From positions 1-64,000 of IMG/VR virus record IMGVR_UViG_3300012271_000008: 64,000 nt of DNA; one strand, 5' to 3'. Made by a program: the position numbers and the translations under genes. Positions 12,001-19,900 of this stretch are shown here, piece by piece (position 1 is the stretch's first letter; each line of letters begins with the position of its first letter). This DNA is from a virus. The notes under the pieces were generated by a model that did no database searches, was not told where the DNA came from, and saw only the letters and a program-made list of their open reading frames with translations.

Positions 12001-12021
12001 TAATACTTTTTTTTCTGGCAT
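1..12021 (-). CDS. giant virion protein: zincin metalloprotease plus crAss-like virion RNA polymerase (partial, C-terminus outside window)
   Basis: One uninterrupted minus-strand frame of 4007 codons runs from ATG (12021) to the left edge without a stop. Visible parts: a Gly/Ala-rich hydrophobic stretch near residues 160-205; a Lys/Glu-rich helical region (about 600-950); HEAFH at 1679-1683 (nt 6973-6987), a zincin HExxH site; a DEAGDGQTW segment at 2663-2671; and SGSDFDVDSLF with DFDVD at 3104-3108 (nt 2698-2712). DFDxD is the metal-binding signature of the double-psi beta-barrel RNA polymerases of crAss-like phages, carried in the virion and injected to transcribe early genes. The protease may process this or neighbouring injected proteins (inference). 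It is the last gene of a module whose 684- and 947-residue neighbours look like co-packaged cargo. Carrying the protease and the polymerase in one polypeptide of this size is notable. Polymerase assignment is fairly sure; domain borders are not. Confidence 0.85.
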   Translation of the reverse strand, partial: MPEKKVLTVEDFVQQGGTVVPEGVTPEITTPANVGSAPLSGSIAAGEYKGRVSSASFRDLGYDLEHFQARQQTTGEKWSNGIAKFTEQVGTGVVGNVANLFYGTGSAIVNGSFNKFFDNDFTQTLDSWDDATREKFQNFSTNQERDRAWYKNMGTANFWADDFLGGMAFTVSAVLSEITMTAATAATFGATGALQAGMTARLMAKAARGINSLNKANKAKTGVSAISSARSAINAANKIDKTALFTRRLITGAGYEAGVEARGFKDEAWAERLKGLEGVDSKEQLKKSNPELYNTLESSINSAANFVFAGNTALVGLSNFVTLPKTFGKGLFKSGSINSSILSPTRVSGREGAYNLAYNNWNKLQKTSHFSKELIKRPLTEGLFEEGGQGFVKRTGLEYISKSYSPEGVATSYDVVSAMNDAFDKTYGSSFDNEFWKEVGIGMIIGSLGSPTFNFKSGAKGMWQGSLVGAVTDTNDKIAEAEKLVELANADPGMSKLALMQKQANLVHETNKEMHEAHNKKDFYRGKNAESQEFYNMVANRYKLGVSDQMLGDTVEEVENMPIEEFAETFGYEGNMTQEELYARKKEVIETATDNTNRAVEAIRQAEKTIQDYSFVTDAGTLNSSELIEAVAYNDYMVSDLDKREVELADSISKDLNIDARTLLDIRNENNSVRWTKKAIDRFRGHKKELEESEEELKDAESIDASQSEIEVLRKKVNKQKSRYYRALKKEHTKRKNTTNKGKKYDRDFESFKELVESTTALQDQVNNLYVDKPTRAKSTENKLNDLTKMASQREAYVEDMSTLLSIEGFKAFTEELDKVREASIKDSRINLYNKLKEIVQSSETLTEEQIQQITEKIEEQANLDNKDVSKPNTLTTKSENKLIKTIIDNLNTYNETSKTLAQFNNFKVYLTNSKNSLKDKIKNEDDGTVAFEEIKAEYEELLDTIYKLENYVQSSISSLINKSKEKSYNGFTSVLNSVKSFVRFFNKDENGKDINVEEVLQGRSWDEIKKVLQFSVEEWEDAPVEDSPSKNKDGSLMDTDVKVSSSYLHTDGKRYALRIKIGGVLIGALSVPNKFTIDGRPLDFSDLNDIKKLNKDFTPEELKQLNFYKHNYEALVTEALSGTYIGYEALKDVVDFKLYLKQLEYIPKGEGRTSVKDSVDSQVNLGNKKGHLLYNRNGYSVSSEDEEGNVRKTKGAYLFLHEGNKYVLSRQSNPAMYQEAKRIMMEGGAKFTSKLYHSDFLLVPRGNKKDGSSNYGLIGLDYPAENDATIDDETLNTTFAENIEKFSNWSDKQNNENTDKNSKKSIYNMPLTITLVRENSNTKVNLDISVPLLRTKNEDGTWSKKVTLYGNAKGTGSTSLHHSLFLGLSYNEDFSNIQIVTDSKKGEKVDLTVANLKEQINTRLKWSITQKDKRTGTVNVANIITENGTVPSGNVSVANIYPQDVNTAKENLELAARPTDAAIVTEPSSRMTEDIPENFNPTSKDPVTPAPEENSPANPAPQPTNLEPDLNEYGSDLNKTTWEHVPNSLSAGLKLFIKLLGGTEQHEMLLAGDIQSLGPKYLEALTTIAKREFGHDSYNMSQFFNDLQIVEDSINNKENEDDPDSDDLAFSTKKLEGEAVNIAQAKKILSKILPSSIKIKSLDTVLKNLQANGEVFGVFMNNIIYLDSNKATKGTAYHEAFHAVFRTIFTKEEKEQMLILAQKEFGDPTSKDLNELKQVTSRYDKYSKKELTELWLEEKLADKFAEYKPTKLSWLQKLINKIKSWLGFVTDSSLSKVFDAIYEGKLKDRTSTSIVSGEPVFSMLKTSGNNTLTPRNSEIIFSRVHQRYLNNTSEESYKVKITKAIEEVKEELNWINNPRIATAKSKKMYNSLRGQGLQLNEKLIRDEISSRIGNYNFNVNTKEVEEENTDNDDETPERDFNPDLGKYAGISSLSKRIRTYLTTVHQSEDYLGLNLTEEELKDDMWKVSVNHDRVYDALVRGLADVAEKDILPRIYFMGQSNPSIKTFFDKVIIDIHKEAGIEEDFDIKNSLNYDRSTLYRELVSNFDKTKVNFQSMIYDPKSKTYRIFNSNRKNIARDQVSKWNANFNIARNSVDPNQASDFIEKEVMEVYGPNATKNEGIGTWVANLDNNAKFVRDSLEEKIGLKLHIDYVKWSMIKDSLISENTVEINGEMLENSITGLIEHYKNIGNTNLAVLEDLVQFYETFESAGNSLDQEVDGVRLLSDRLLSILRDDKANHNPFALQSDDIDEDVARQGAGAVTRFKFIASANSIFDSTLSETTFRNNEGNNISDKVSNSFYTDMFRILKTPKFKFLLKDIKEGVASWEDLKSVLEDNQIFYTDDFIKLYMEAISNNPLLTENLDDIFNANKETEILGGIREATFTEDGSVNTQSDFKNGKDFKNMTPIERMLFNMYNYENSFFTKNKKTYSKFSLEVNEDKNTSYIFSLPVKEYLFKGKPNAVFLKDYFKLFQTEFNIIKNDTLVDKINKFNVGEESDRKNKFFKFNFLSDDLKKALLNSDTITEELEKEVKKQLAADATKKINNYVNVLKKEQATDSLPESFASQSGVDSNKQPIYNVNREEVGKFVLNTFINSHSLSDLMNGSDMVGHNSILDIIKRNGGKVAYGQSLGSGHTNIATIKDYSIPGINYSKDENGKEKGLIDEAGDGQTWSTPGWRINTYLRGIGKFRNELERSYTKDGIGLLDKARLGIELNLKELNVMKKHNALFNSLKIVGRDAQSYLKTSISTISRADVSKLAFKDRQEAVNLLRDIKEIEISGENEEILDYLFTQLHALYKPLPHRIEMHNMLNDMELNNVHLVTYESAMKTAIINSADYAKGEKLSPIKMSNRILREQVNTDGFKEEIVDGTQLLNIIWSEQSDEKQALVSKYKSYLAERSKEGFDILKGTIFEDMPNKKDIVPRYKELYKEFKANIASSLEDPYMAQLFELDPKGQPLYDNNFTAVVSKFESMFLSYVSKHSFKFKSAGRKYTLTANAGYRVKVDKNDNVIPTDSNNTHSSVRRLKYDKKTGIAEVIVSKYAFKDHLEEIKENNGFIPEYLAMQLGFRIPTQDNSSIVKLKIVDMIDGAYGSTIIIPSEINEISGSDFDVDSLFAKLFNFTNKGKFGDYKNIKSEELAMQAAMTEITESKLVKSKVREAVRNISEDFRHLMNIQSNTLEVDEFDEYIKEMALKNGKIEAAIDSVYADLGILTIPMFKESDYFDKFIAVRKGDNYGTSLTREELDNNILEAQMELAFNDHATETSEREPILETYKFLEEQGITLKDNVSGAHDPASQYQAHKANYAGSGGIGPMALFNIAFQYMRANDSKFTTKVKEIEDVDGIDVIKVVEKPLEVYPGFSSFNTDMAGKHRVNKLISAFITAFTDNAKHLDSEKLGINKNLITHIATVFSSGVPLNEAVPFFLQDSIQIWKDIKANKSYITDEDIKKGLMEKAKANGFSKSDLEIAFGSKIKYKVNKENILANLKFQEDNYARVEDSIEINKRFISPELKRWVDINLQSYEYFKNTDKIANEIFHFTRVLSLVKGVKKSTANVQSILDSTKKLGVGFNSGYKVVSNLDKVMTATNWFSIINKNKNIERSLLNLKELDRDILKEFLISHSIGGKDLLESLIINNKSNRFTKEDDFKTVLGEFSSFIQLKAYMHKGKNKIKYDFNDDIFNREFYDTLNDLKAEAKAGDTILQENKLLQQLRQRNYKFKDKSDFAGLLLTWGEMNTNTKKDADDTTELLDGFSELHESSNPKAKKLAKLIFKQVAIKDNFKFKSNSLIRLISLRYLKPNLIDLLPEIKEALNSGTPAKYDALFGMDLGQLRDDFIKSYSRNTVNYKNVRTLNNNQLKSLLGATNEEGYVRSGFDADNLPTYQTVNDPFNNNLVSYYKGKDGIERLYFNSEINKKIGKNMESLAKSKLFDLDMNWETGYNRLTFPRVIRVAQEYYQLEGFTREKINKGSKASYVKVNRIGNYLMSPYAFTIDQWDELKESQADKSTTVEVDEIP

Positions 12022-12032
12022 ATTTTATTTAT

Positions 12033-14087
12033 TTATTGAAACATTTTCATATAAGTAGTTGCATTATTTTTTTTCATGCGATTACTTTCTTCTCTAGATA
12101 AATCATTTTCTAATTGATTTTTTACAACATTTTGTAATTGATCAAAATTAATTGCTGAAGGCATTAATACAGTAACTTCTTCTCCACTTGGTAATCTTTG
12201 AGTAGTTTTTTCAGAAAGTTTACTTTCAAAAGATTCTCCATTCCATACAGTTTTTACATCATATGTTGTGGGAACAGTTTCGCCTTTTTCATTTAATTTA
12301 TAAAAATTAATTTCTCCACTTCCATTATTTTTAACGTCATTAATTCCAATTCTACCTTGAACTCCATAAGTGTTAGAAACTTCTGGTTTAGCTTCAGCTA
12401 TTATAGTGTAATTATCGTCTCCATCAGTAATTCTTATAGTTTCTCCTCCTATATAAGATCCACCAGCTGCTCCTGCAGTGTTATAAGAATCTATTAATAT
12501 TCTTGGAGACCCTTCTCCACCACCAACTTTAGCACTATTCATAAGTTCATATAACTTATCATCAGGTACATCTATTTTAGAATCTTCTGATCTTATAGAA
12601 TATTCTCTACCTTCTAAATAACCATTTAAATTTTTATCTCCAAAAACTTCTTTAGTGTGAGAAAGTCTTTCAGATTGAGGTATATCTATTTTAGCATTAT
12701 CATAAGTATTATGTGCGTTTCTAAAGTTTTGATAATTAGTTAAAAGAGTTAAACCTTCTTCAAAATCATCTATAGGATTACCATTATTTAATTGAGTTAC
12801 TAGATTTTTTTGTTTATCAGTAAAATCATTAAAAGTCATGTCTTCTTTATGTCTTTTATAACCTACTTCATAAGTAACTTTACCTGGTGTTGATAAATCT
12901 CTTATAGGATTTACATAAACATCTTCTATATCTACATTATACTTTTCAGCAGTATCTTCCATAAGTTTTTGTCTATCTCTAAATCCACCTGAAGATCTTG
13001 TCATACTTACAGTTTCAACTTTATGATTCATTTCTACATCTTCATTTTTAAATTCACCTACTAAATCTATTGTTTCTCTATTAGTTTTAGCATCTAAATT
13101 TTCTGTTAATGTTACTTGGAATAAAGCATCTATGGCTGCTTTTTTTCTAGACCAAGCTCTGTCTTGATTATATAAACTATTATTAGTAGTTTTAGAAGAT
13201 TTTTCATAAGTACTTCCAATACTACCATAAGTATCTTTAAATAATTTTGCTTTATAACTTTTATCATTTAATTGTTTTTGCATTTTAGTAGTACCATCTT
13301 CTTGCAATACAGGAACTTCTTTATACATGTCTGCTTCATAAGACTCTTTAGTAAGACCTGACTCATAACCAAATTCTACAGCATCTCTAATATAATCTTG
13401 ATTAGCTCCTTGAGATAAAACACTTTCCATAACTCTTTCCATTCTTTCTACAGGTTTCATTTTAGTAAATTCAGTTTCATTGACAAAATAAGGAATTACA
13501 GCTGTTGTAAATTCTCCTTTTACTATATCTTGTTCAGCGTCTAACATAGCTGTTCTTACTTGAGAAACGTTATCTTGGTATTTAGATATTCCTCTTGAAC
13601 CATAATTTTCATATTCAGCTCCATATTTTTCTTGTCCACCTACACCTTTATATTTATCATCAAAACCTCTCATAGCTTTTTCAACCATCATAGGATTATC
13701 TTTATGTATTTCTTTTAATTCTTTATATCTAGCAGCTCTAGCATCATAATTAGCTTGAATATTTCCTGCAGCACCATATTGTGAAAAAGTTTTAGCTACT
13801 TCTCTGGAAAAATCACGAACTTGATTTTTATTAACTCTGTCTGTTAGATCCATTCCAGAAAATTTATCTGCAGAGCTATCTATCCATTTCATAATTCCTT
13901 CAGCTTGATCATTATCTTTTTCTAAAGATCTTAATTTTTGGCTTTGAGCTTCCCATTTTTTTGTTTTAGCAATTTCTGCATCTTGTTGCATTTGTTTTGC
14001 ACCCAAGCCTTGAAACATTTCTTGGTAAGGCATATCATATGCCCAATCTGCAGGTGTACCCCTACTAGTTTTATAAAATCTACTCAT
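12033..14087 (-). CDS. virion cargo-like structural protein (684 aa)
   Basis: A hydrophilic, largely helical protein rich in Lys, Glu, Asn and Gln, with no signal peptide or membrane segment. The N-terminus (SRFYKTSRGTPADWAYDMPY) is followed by a coiled-coil-prone region to about residue 150. No enzymatic motif is visible. It lies 11 nt upstream of the giant polymerase gene and overlaps the stop of the 947-residue gene by one base, so the three are surely co-transcribed. In crAss-like phages this position is occupied by internal virion proteins ejected with the RNA polymerase, and I infer that role here from position and composition. Confidence 0.6.
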   Translation of the reverse strand: MSRFYKTSRGTPADWAYDMPYQEMFQGLGAKQMQQDAEIAKTKKWEAQSQKLRSLEKDNDQAEGIMKWIDSSADKFSGMDLTDRVNKNQVRDFSREVAKTFSQYGAAGNIQANYDARAARYKELKEIHKDNPMMVEKAMRGFDDKYKGVGGQEKYGAEYENYGSRGISKYQDNVSQVRTAMLDAEQDIVKGEFTTAVIPYFVNETEFTKMKPVERMERVMESVLSQGANQDYIRDAVEFGYESGLTKESYEADMYKEVPVLQEDGTTKMQKQLNDKSYKAKLFKDTYGSIGSTYEKSSKTTNNSLYNQDRAWSRKKAAIDALFQVTLTENLDAKTNRETIDLVGEFKNEDVEMNHKVETVSMTRSSGGFRDRQKLMEDTAEKYNVDIEDVYVNPIRDLSTPGKVTYEVGYKRHKEDMTFNDFTDKQKNLVTQLNNGNPIDDFEEGLTLLTNYQNFRNAHNTYDNAKIDIPQSERLSHTKEVFGDKNLNGYLEGREYSIRSEDSKIDVPDDKLYELMNSAKVGGGEGSPRILIDSYNTAGAAGGSYIGGETIRITDGDDNYTIIAEAKPEVSNTYGVQGRIGINDVKNNGSGEINFYKLNEKGETVPTTYDVKTVWNGESFESKLSEKTTQRLPSGEEVTVLMPSAINFDQLQNVVKNQLENDLSREESNRMKKNNATTYMKMFQ

Positions 14088-16930
14088 TACACATTAACTA
14101 TTTTTCCTTTAAATAAAAAATTACCTTTACTATCCATAGTAAAATCTGAAGATATTTCTTGTAGCATTTTTAATTTAACTTTATTTGATTCATTTTGATT
14201 CATATTTTTACCAAAACCTTGTGTCATATCACCAAGATTACTTACATTATCTGAAAGATTACTGTAGTAATTATCTTTATTCATATCTTCATTAACATTC
14301 TTTTGAGTTCTACCTCTAGCATCTTGCAAATCTCCTTGCATTCTTAATTGAGAAGTTGCACTAGCTTCATTAGTATCATAACCTAAACCAGCTTCAGCTA
14401 AACTTTGTTGAGTGTTATTTATTATGTTTTGCTCATTTGATAACATAGAAGCAAAAGAACCTGATCTATTTCTATTTATATTAGAAACTACATTAGCTTG
14501 TCTTTTTATATTATTTAAAGTATCTTCTTTACCTCTTCTATGTATTCCTGATAACTCATTGATAGCAGCACCTTCTACATTAGCATACTCATTAACTTCA
14601 TCTTTATCCATTCCATTTGCTAAAGTCATTGCTAGTGGCCCTAAACCTCCTACAATGTTACCTGCTGCACCTATAGTATTACCTCTAGTCCAAACACTGT
14701 CTTTATTAGTATTTTTAGGTCTAGGATCTATTTGATTTACATTAAATGTTTCTCCAGTTTTATCTGGAATTCTTGATAAATCTATTTCAGGATAATCACC
14801 TTCTGGAGGAAAACCTCCTGATGGATTAAAACTAGCTAAATCATTTTCATGTTGTTTTAGAGGATCATTTCCTCCACCATAGTTATATTTTTTTACACCC
14901 CCATACAAATATTGTTGTACACCTCCATCTTTCATTTTAGCAAAAGATTTAGCATTACCATCAACATCTTTACCATAAAGTTCTCTATCTACTTGTTTGT
15001 TAAGTACATCTCTTATAATTCCTTTACGAGAAGTTTTATTATCTAAATAACTTTCTCTCCATTTTCTAGGAATAACTACTCCATTTTCTTGAGCTTCTAC
15101 AAAGTTACCTAAATGTTCTTTATTTTTACCTTTAGAATGACTCTTATATCTAGGGCTTTTATAATCTTCAATAACATTACCTGAATCTAAATCAACCATA
15201 AGTTCATCACTTTGAATATTTATAAGAGGATTATTCATCATACCACCTTCTTCCATGCTAGGAATACCATAAGGATTTTGAGATACATTACCTGACATAC
15301 TTTGTAAAGGTTTTTGTATTTGTTCTCTTTGGTTTTGATTTTTTTCATTTCCTGATAAACCTCCTGCAATAGCACCTACACCTGCACCTATAGCAGTTCC
15401 AACTCCTGGCATTATCATAGTACCAAGAGTAGCACCTTGTCCAGCACCTTTTAAAGCACCTTTACCTACAGCTTCTCCCTGGGAATCTATTTCTTGCCCA
15501 TAAAATTGTTCATTAGTAGCACCAAGTTCAATTCCTTGTGCAGCTATTTGACCCATTTGTCCATAAGGCATAGTTGGATTTCCTCCAGGAATATCATTAA
15601 TTCCATTAGGATTTTCTAAAAAATCTAATTTTCCTGGTACATTAGGAGGCATAGCACCTCCTTTAGCAAATTGAGGTGCATTAGCTTCAGCCCAACCTTT
15701 AGGCATATTTTGGTTTTTAGCAATAGCATTAAATTCTTCTATAGTATTAAAACCATATTGTTTACCTTTTATATTTGTATATTTACTATACTCTTTGTTT
15801 GGAGTAGTTTTTTTCATTTCTTTTGTATTTTTATTTAAATCTACTATTACATTACCATCAGCATCTAATAATTGATCATTATCCCACCCTTTAGTTGTTT
15901 CTTTATGTCTAGAAGCTCCTATAGTAGAACCAGATTGATTTTTTAACTCAGGATACATTTTAGTTATTCTATCTAGCTCATCCTGATCATACACGTCAAA
16001 AGTCTTACCATGTAAATTTATTTTTTGAATAATTTTTTTATTTTTAGAAACTGAAGTACTTGAAGTATTTACAGGATCTTTTTTTACATTTTGAGTAGTA
16101 GCAGTAGGAGTAATAACAGTTGATTCTTTTGTATTAGTTTTTGGTGTTTTATATCTTTTTAATGCAGATATATTTTGAGCTGAACTACCATTGTAAGCAC
16201 CAAATTCTGCAGCTAATCCCATATCATTATACATTTGTTTACGAGAACTATAAGACCCATCTTTACCTTCTGATTGTAATACTGCAGTCCAATCTGTATT
16301 CATATTAGGTTTTGGGGGAGTATTAGTATTTACATTTGATTGAGATGCAGAAGCACTTGGTAAAACATTAGAACTTCCTACAGGTCTTTGAAACCTGTTA
16401 ATATTTATTCTATCTACACCTGGACTTTCATAAGTAAATGGGTAACCTTGTCTCCCGTCATTTGAATCTGGGGTATATGACATTGATGAATTTTGACCAG
16501 AAATAACTGGACGTTGATATACTCTATTATTAGAGTATGTTTCTGTACCTGTTGGAGCAATATCTGTTTCTTTTTGATAATTATCTAATAAATTTATATC
16601 AGGATTTGGCATAGTTAGTTTTACAGGATCATCAAAAGATTGCACCATACTATTTGAATGATTTTCTTTGTAAAAATACCCATTTTTAAAATCATTACGA
16701 GTCACTTTTCCAGGTTTATATTCACCTTCTCCCCCAAACATATTACTCATATAATCACTATTTTCTTGGTATTGATTGTACAAAGTCATACTATCTTGAT
16801 AAGTTGGAGGAGGATCCCCTAACCCTCCATCAGGAAAACTATCAAAAATACTTGCACCTCCAGCCATATACTTAGATAAGGTGTAAGGTGAAGCTTTTTT
16901 ATTTCTACTATATTTCTTTTTAGATTTCAT
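14087..16930 (-). CDS. cargo-like virion protein with glycine-zipper membrane segment (947 aa)
   Basis: It starts with a Lys-rich basic segment and continues as a long Asn/Gly/Ser/Pro-rich, low-complexity N-terminal half. Around residues 490-525 a Gly/Ala-rich hydrophobic run (GATLGTMIMPGVGTAIGAG and onward) looks like a glycine zipper able to insert into membrane. A following segment (about residues 565-650) is charged and more globular. No catalytic motif is seen. A likely role is an internal virion protein that lines or opens the DNA ejection path; this is inference from membrane-active composition and position between the large tail protein and the polymerase. A promoter-like site 60 bp upstream (16992-17023) could express it separately from the tail genes. 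Confidence 0.6.
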   Translation of the reverse strand: MKSKKKYSRNKKASPYTLSKYMAGGASIFDSFPDGGLGDPPPTYQDSMTLYNQYQENSDYMSNMFGGEGEYKPGKVTRNDFKNGYFYKENHSNSMVQSFDDPVKLTMPNPDINLLDNYQKETDIAPTGTETYSNNRVYQRPVISGQNSSMSYTPDSNDGRQGYPFTYESPGVDRININRFQRPVGSSNVLPSASASQSNVNTNTPPKPNMNTDWTAVLQSEGKDGSYSSRKQMYNDMGLAAEFGAYNGSSAQNISALKRYKTPKTNTKESTVITPTATTQNVKKDPVNTSSTSVSKNKKIIQKINLHGKTFDVYDQDELDRITKMYPELKNQSGSTIGASRHKETTKGWDNDQLLDADGNVIVDLNKNTKEMKKTTPNKEYSKYTNIKGKQYGFNTIEEFNAIAKNQNMPKGWAEANAPQFAKGGAMPPNVPGKLDFLENPNGINDIPGGNPTMPYGQMGQIAAQGIELGATNEQFYGQEIDSQGEAVGKGALKGAGQGATLGTMIMPGVGTAIGAGVGAIAGGLSGNEKNQNQREQIQKPLQSMSGNVSQNPYGIPSMEEGGMMNNPLINIQSDELMVDLDSGNVIEDYKSPRYKSHSKGKNKEHLGNFVEAQENGVVIPRKWRESYLDNKTSRKGIIRDVLNKQVDRELYGKDVDGNAKSFAKMKDGGVQQYLYGGVKKYNYGGGNDPLKQHENDLASFNPSGGFPPEGDYPEIDLSRIPDKTGETFNVNQIDPRPKNTNKDSVWTRGNTIGAAGNIVGGLGPLAMTLANGMDKDEVNEYANVEGAAINELSGIHRRGKEDTLNNIKRQANVVSNINRNRSGSFASMLSNEQNIINNTQQSLAEAGLGYDTNEASATSQLRMQGDLQDARGRTQKNVNEDMNKDNYYSNLSDNVSNLGDMTQGFGKNMNQNESNKVKLKMLQEISSDFTMDSKGNFLFKGKIVNV

Positions 16931-16932
16931 AA

Positions 16933-19900
16933 TTATCTCTCTGTGTAATTTTTATCTGTAATATTAAAGTTAGTTATTAACTTAGTATTTACAAAGGTAG
17001 TGAAAAAAAGTCGTATTAACAAGTACTTATCCCTGAATACCTCTTGTTCCCACCAGTTTTTGTTTAAGTTTATTGATGTGGGATTTATCACCTTATCAAT
17101 ATAGTATTTGTCCTGAAAAGAAGGTTCTTCCCAATTTTTTGTAAATAAAGGTATGTCCCTATTTTCAACTAAATCTCTAAATTCATTAAAGCTATATTCT
17201 TTTTCATTTATATCTAATAAAGCTTGTTGATGCCAACTCTCTTGGTCTCTACCTAAATGATTCTGTACCCTTTTAGTTAACAAGTCTATGTCACCCGAAG
17301 ACTGATAACTGTTGTATAGGTTAGCTTTATCAAAAGTTATTAACCTTTTATCTATAAAATATTTATTAATTGGATCCCACTGTTGAGCTTGAGTATGAAA
17401 TCTTACAGCATTGTGTATACTAGATTCTATAGGATTTTTATTAGCAACTACTTCAATTATATGAGGATATTGTACCCCATAAAAAGTTTGGTATTCAAAT
17501 CTTTTATGATGTTTCCATATGTTATTGTCATTGTTAATAGTACTATACAATTTAGTTTTACTATCTATATAATAATTAGGAATGTAACTATGAAAACTAG
17601 TCCATGATTGATCTTTTACTGAATAACTAATTGTCCAACTACAATTTTCAAATAAAGTAGGTTCATTTTTAGGATAAATTAATTTAGTTATTTCAGTTGA
17701 AAATGAATCAGGAGTTACAATATACCAATTACCATTTTCAAATTTTAATGAACCAGTGCTAGGTATATTTGGATTAAATATTTGTACTTCAGTTAACATC
17801 CTTTTACTTTTGTCTGTTAATTTAAAATCATGTTTAGTTAATAGCCATCTATCATATCTAGTATCATAACCTGCTACAAATCCTACATTATTAGTAGGGT
17901 TGTCTGGGCAAGGAAATTCTAAACCAGTTACATCTTCATATTCAGTTTCTAAATTTAATTCTAAATTATTTTCAAAGAAATTTCTTTTACCTTTATTAGA
18001 TATAACATTTGTTTTACCATTAAATAAAAATACTTTACCATCTCTAGCATCTAAAGAAAAAACTCCATGTTCTGTTATATTAAAAGCTCTTTGAGATTGA
18101 TTACCCATGTAACCTACATCTGAATCTACAAGCTCTTGTACAGAAGCAGAAAAGAATTCTCCAGTTCCTATAAACACTTGTGATTCATTAGATTGAATAG
18201 CTTGATTAGTAGAAGGTAAATAAAATCTAGATTCCTCTGTATCTATAAATAATTTATTTTGATAATTAAAAATTTTAGTTATATCACCTTTGTTAGCTAA
18301 TATGTCTCTATAATTATTAGTTTTAGAATTTAAATAGTTATCCGCTAATTCTTCTTGAAAAGATCTTTCAGAGTAAAGAACTCTATTTGGAAATAAACAC
18401 TCACAATCTGAACAATATCTATATGAATTAGGTAAACTAATAAAAGCATTTATATTATTTGGTTTATGGAAATCAGAATTGTAATTATAATAATTTGGGG
18501 TATAACCAGATCCATCATCAGTTATACAATTTAAAAATAAACCTGCATTTAAAGTTTTAGGATAGTAAAGTTCTCCAGGCAACTCATGTCTTAATTCTGA
18601 ATTAATAGTAGATTCTGTAAAAAATCCTATTAAAGAACTATAATTGTGTTTTCTATCTGCTATTTTATTATCTTCATTAACCCATTCTTCAGATTCAGCT
18701 ATCATTCTTCCTGAATTAATAAAATTAAATCTAGTAATAAAAGTATCTCCTCCTAAAACTAAAGTTTCATTTGCTTCAGTCCAATCTTTAGATACAGTAT
18801 AATAAATTAATCTGTTAAGATTATTGTAAACATCTTTAACAACTTTTAATGATTGATAAATAGCTTGTGACCCTGATCTTAAAGTTCCTCCGCTACCATT
18901 AGAGCCTTCTGTAATTGTATCATTTGCATGAGTAAATACTTCAGTATTACCATCATAAGCTCGTACATTACTATTTGTTTCTATAGCAAAAGTATCATCA
19001 GAGTAATTATTAATAAATTTTTCTGTTAAAATGCCAGCAGGTAAAATAGAATTTTTTCCAATATATGCTTGTTTATTTATTACAGAATTAATACTAGTAT
19101 TTAAAGAAGGATTTACATTAATTTCAACATCATCTGTATTAAAAGATAATCCAATACTTGTTCTTCTATTACTTTGCAAATAAGGTGTTTCTGCTGCTGC
19201 ATTTAAAACATTTTCAGTTTTTAAATAACTTGCTTTAATAAATGGTTTTACAAACTTAGTTAAAGGGGAATGAAAACATATCCTGTCACTAATAGTATTT
19301 TGAATAGGAACTGTATCTCCAGCACCTATTAAAGCACCTGATTCAAGACCATCAGGAATTACTCTAAGTCCTGTAGTTGGTCCAATAGCAAGTTCTAATT
19401 TAGATAAATTACCTAAAAAAGGTTGAAAATGTATTGGAGAGTCTCCAACTTCAGATATTCTTCCATAAAAACTAATACCTTTATCTAATACAGTTTTATT
19501 TTCATCTCTATCACACCTAACAATCCTATAAGATTTAGTATCAGGGGGTAAAATTATATTTTTAAATTTAATACCTATTGGATGTATATTGTTATTTGAA
19601 GAGTGAGGTTCTAAAGAACTATCAGGAAATTTATGATGTCTAATAGGAGTTCCCACTAAATCCCCAAATATAAAATTATCATTACAATCTTTAGTATTAG
19701 GATAATTAGCATTAGATTCATGATAAGCCATTTGACCCGCAGAATGTACGTTAGAATTTAAAGAAGAATCTTTATAAGCTGTATTATAAACTTTCCACCT
19801 TTCAACTGTATCCCCCGCAATTAAAGATAAATGTTCTGCTTCTGTATCAGGAATACTACTTACATTATCCCAACTTGAACTTACTAAATCATAAGAAGTT

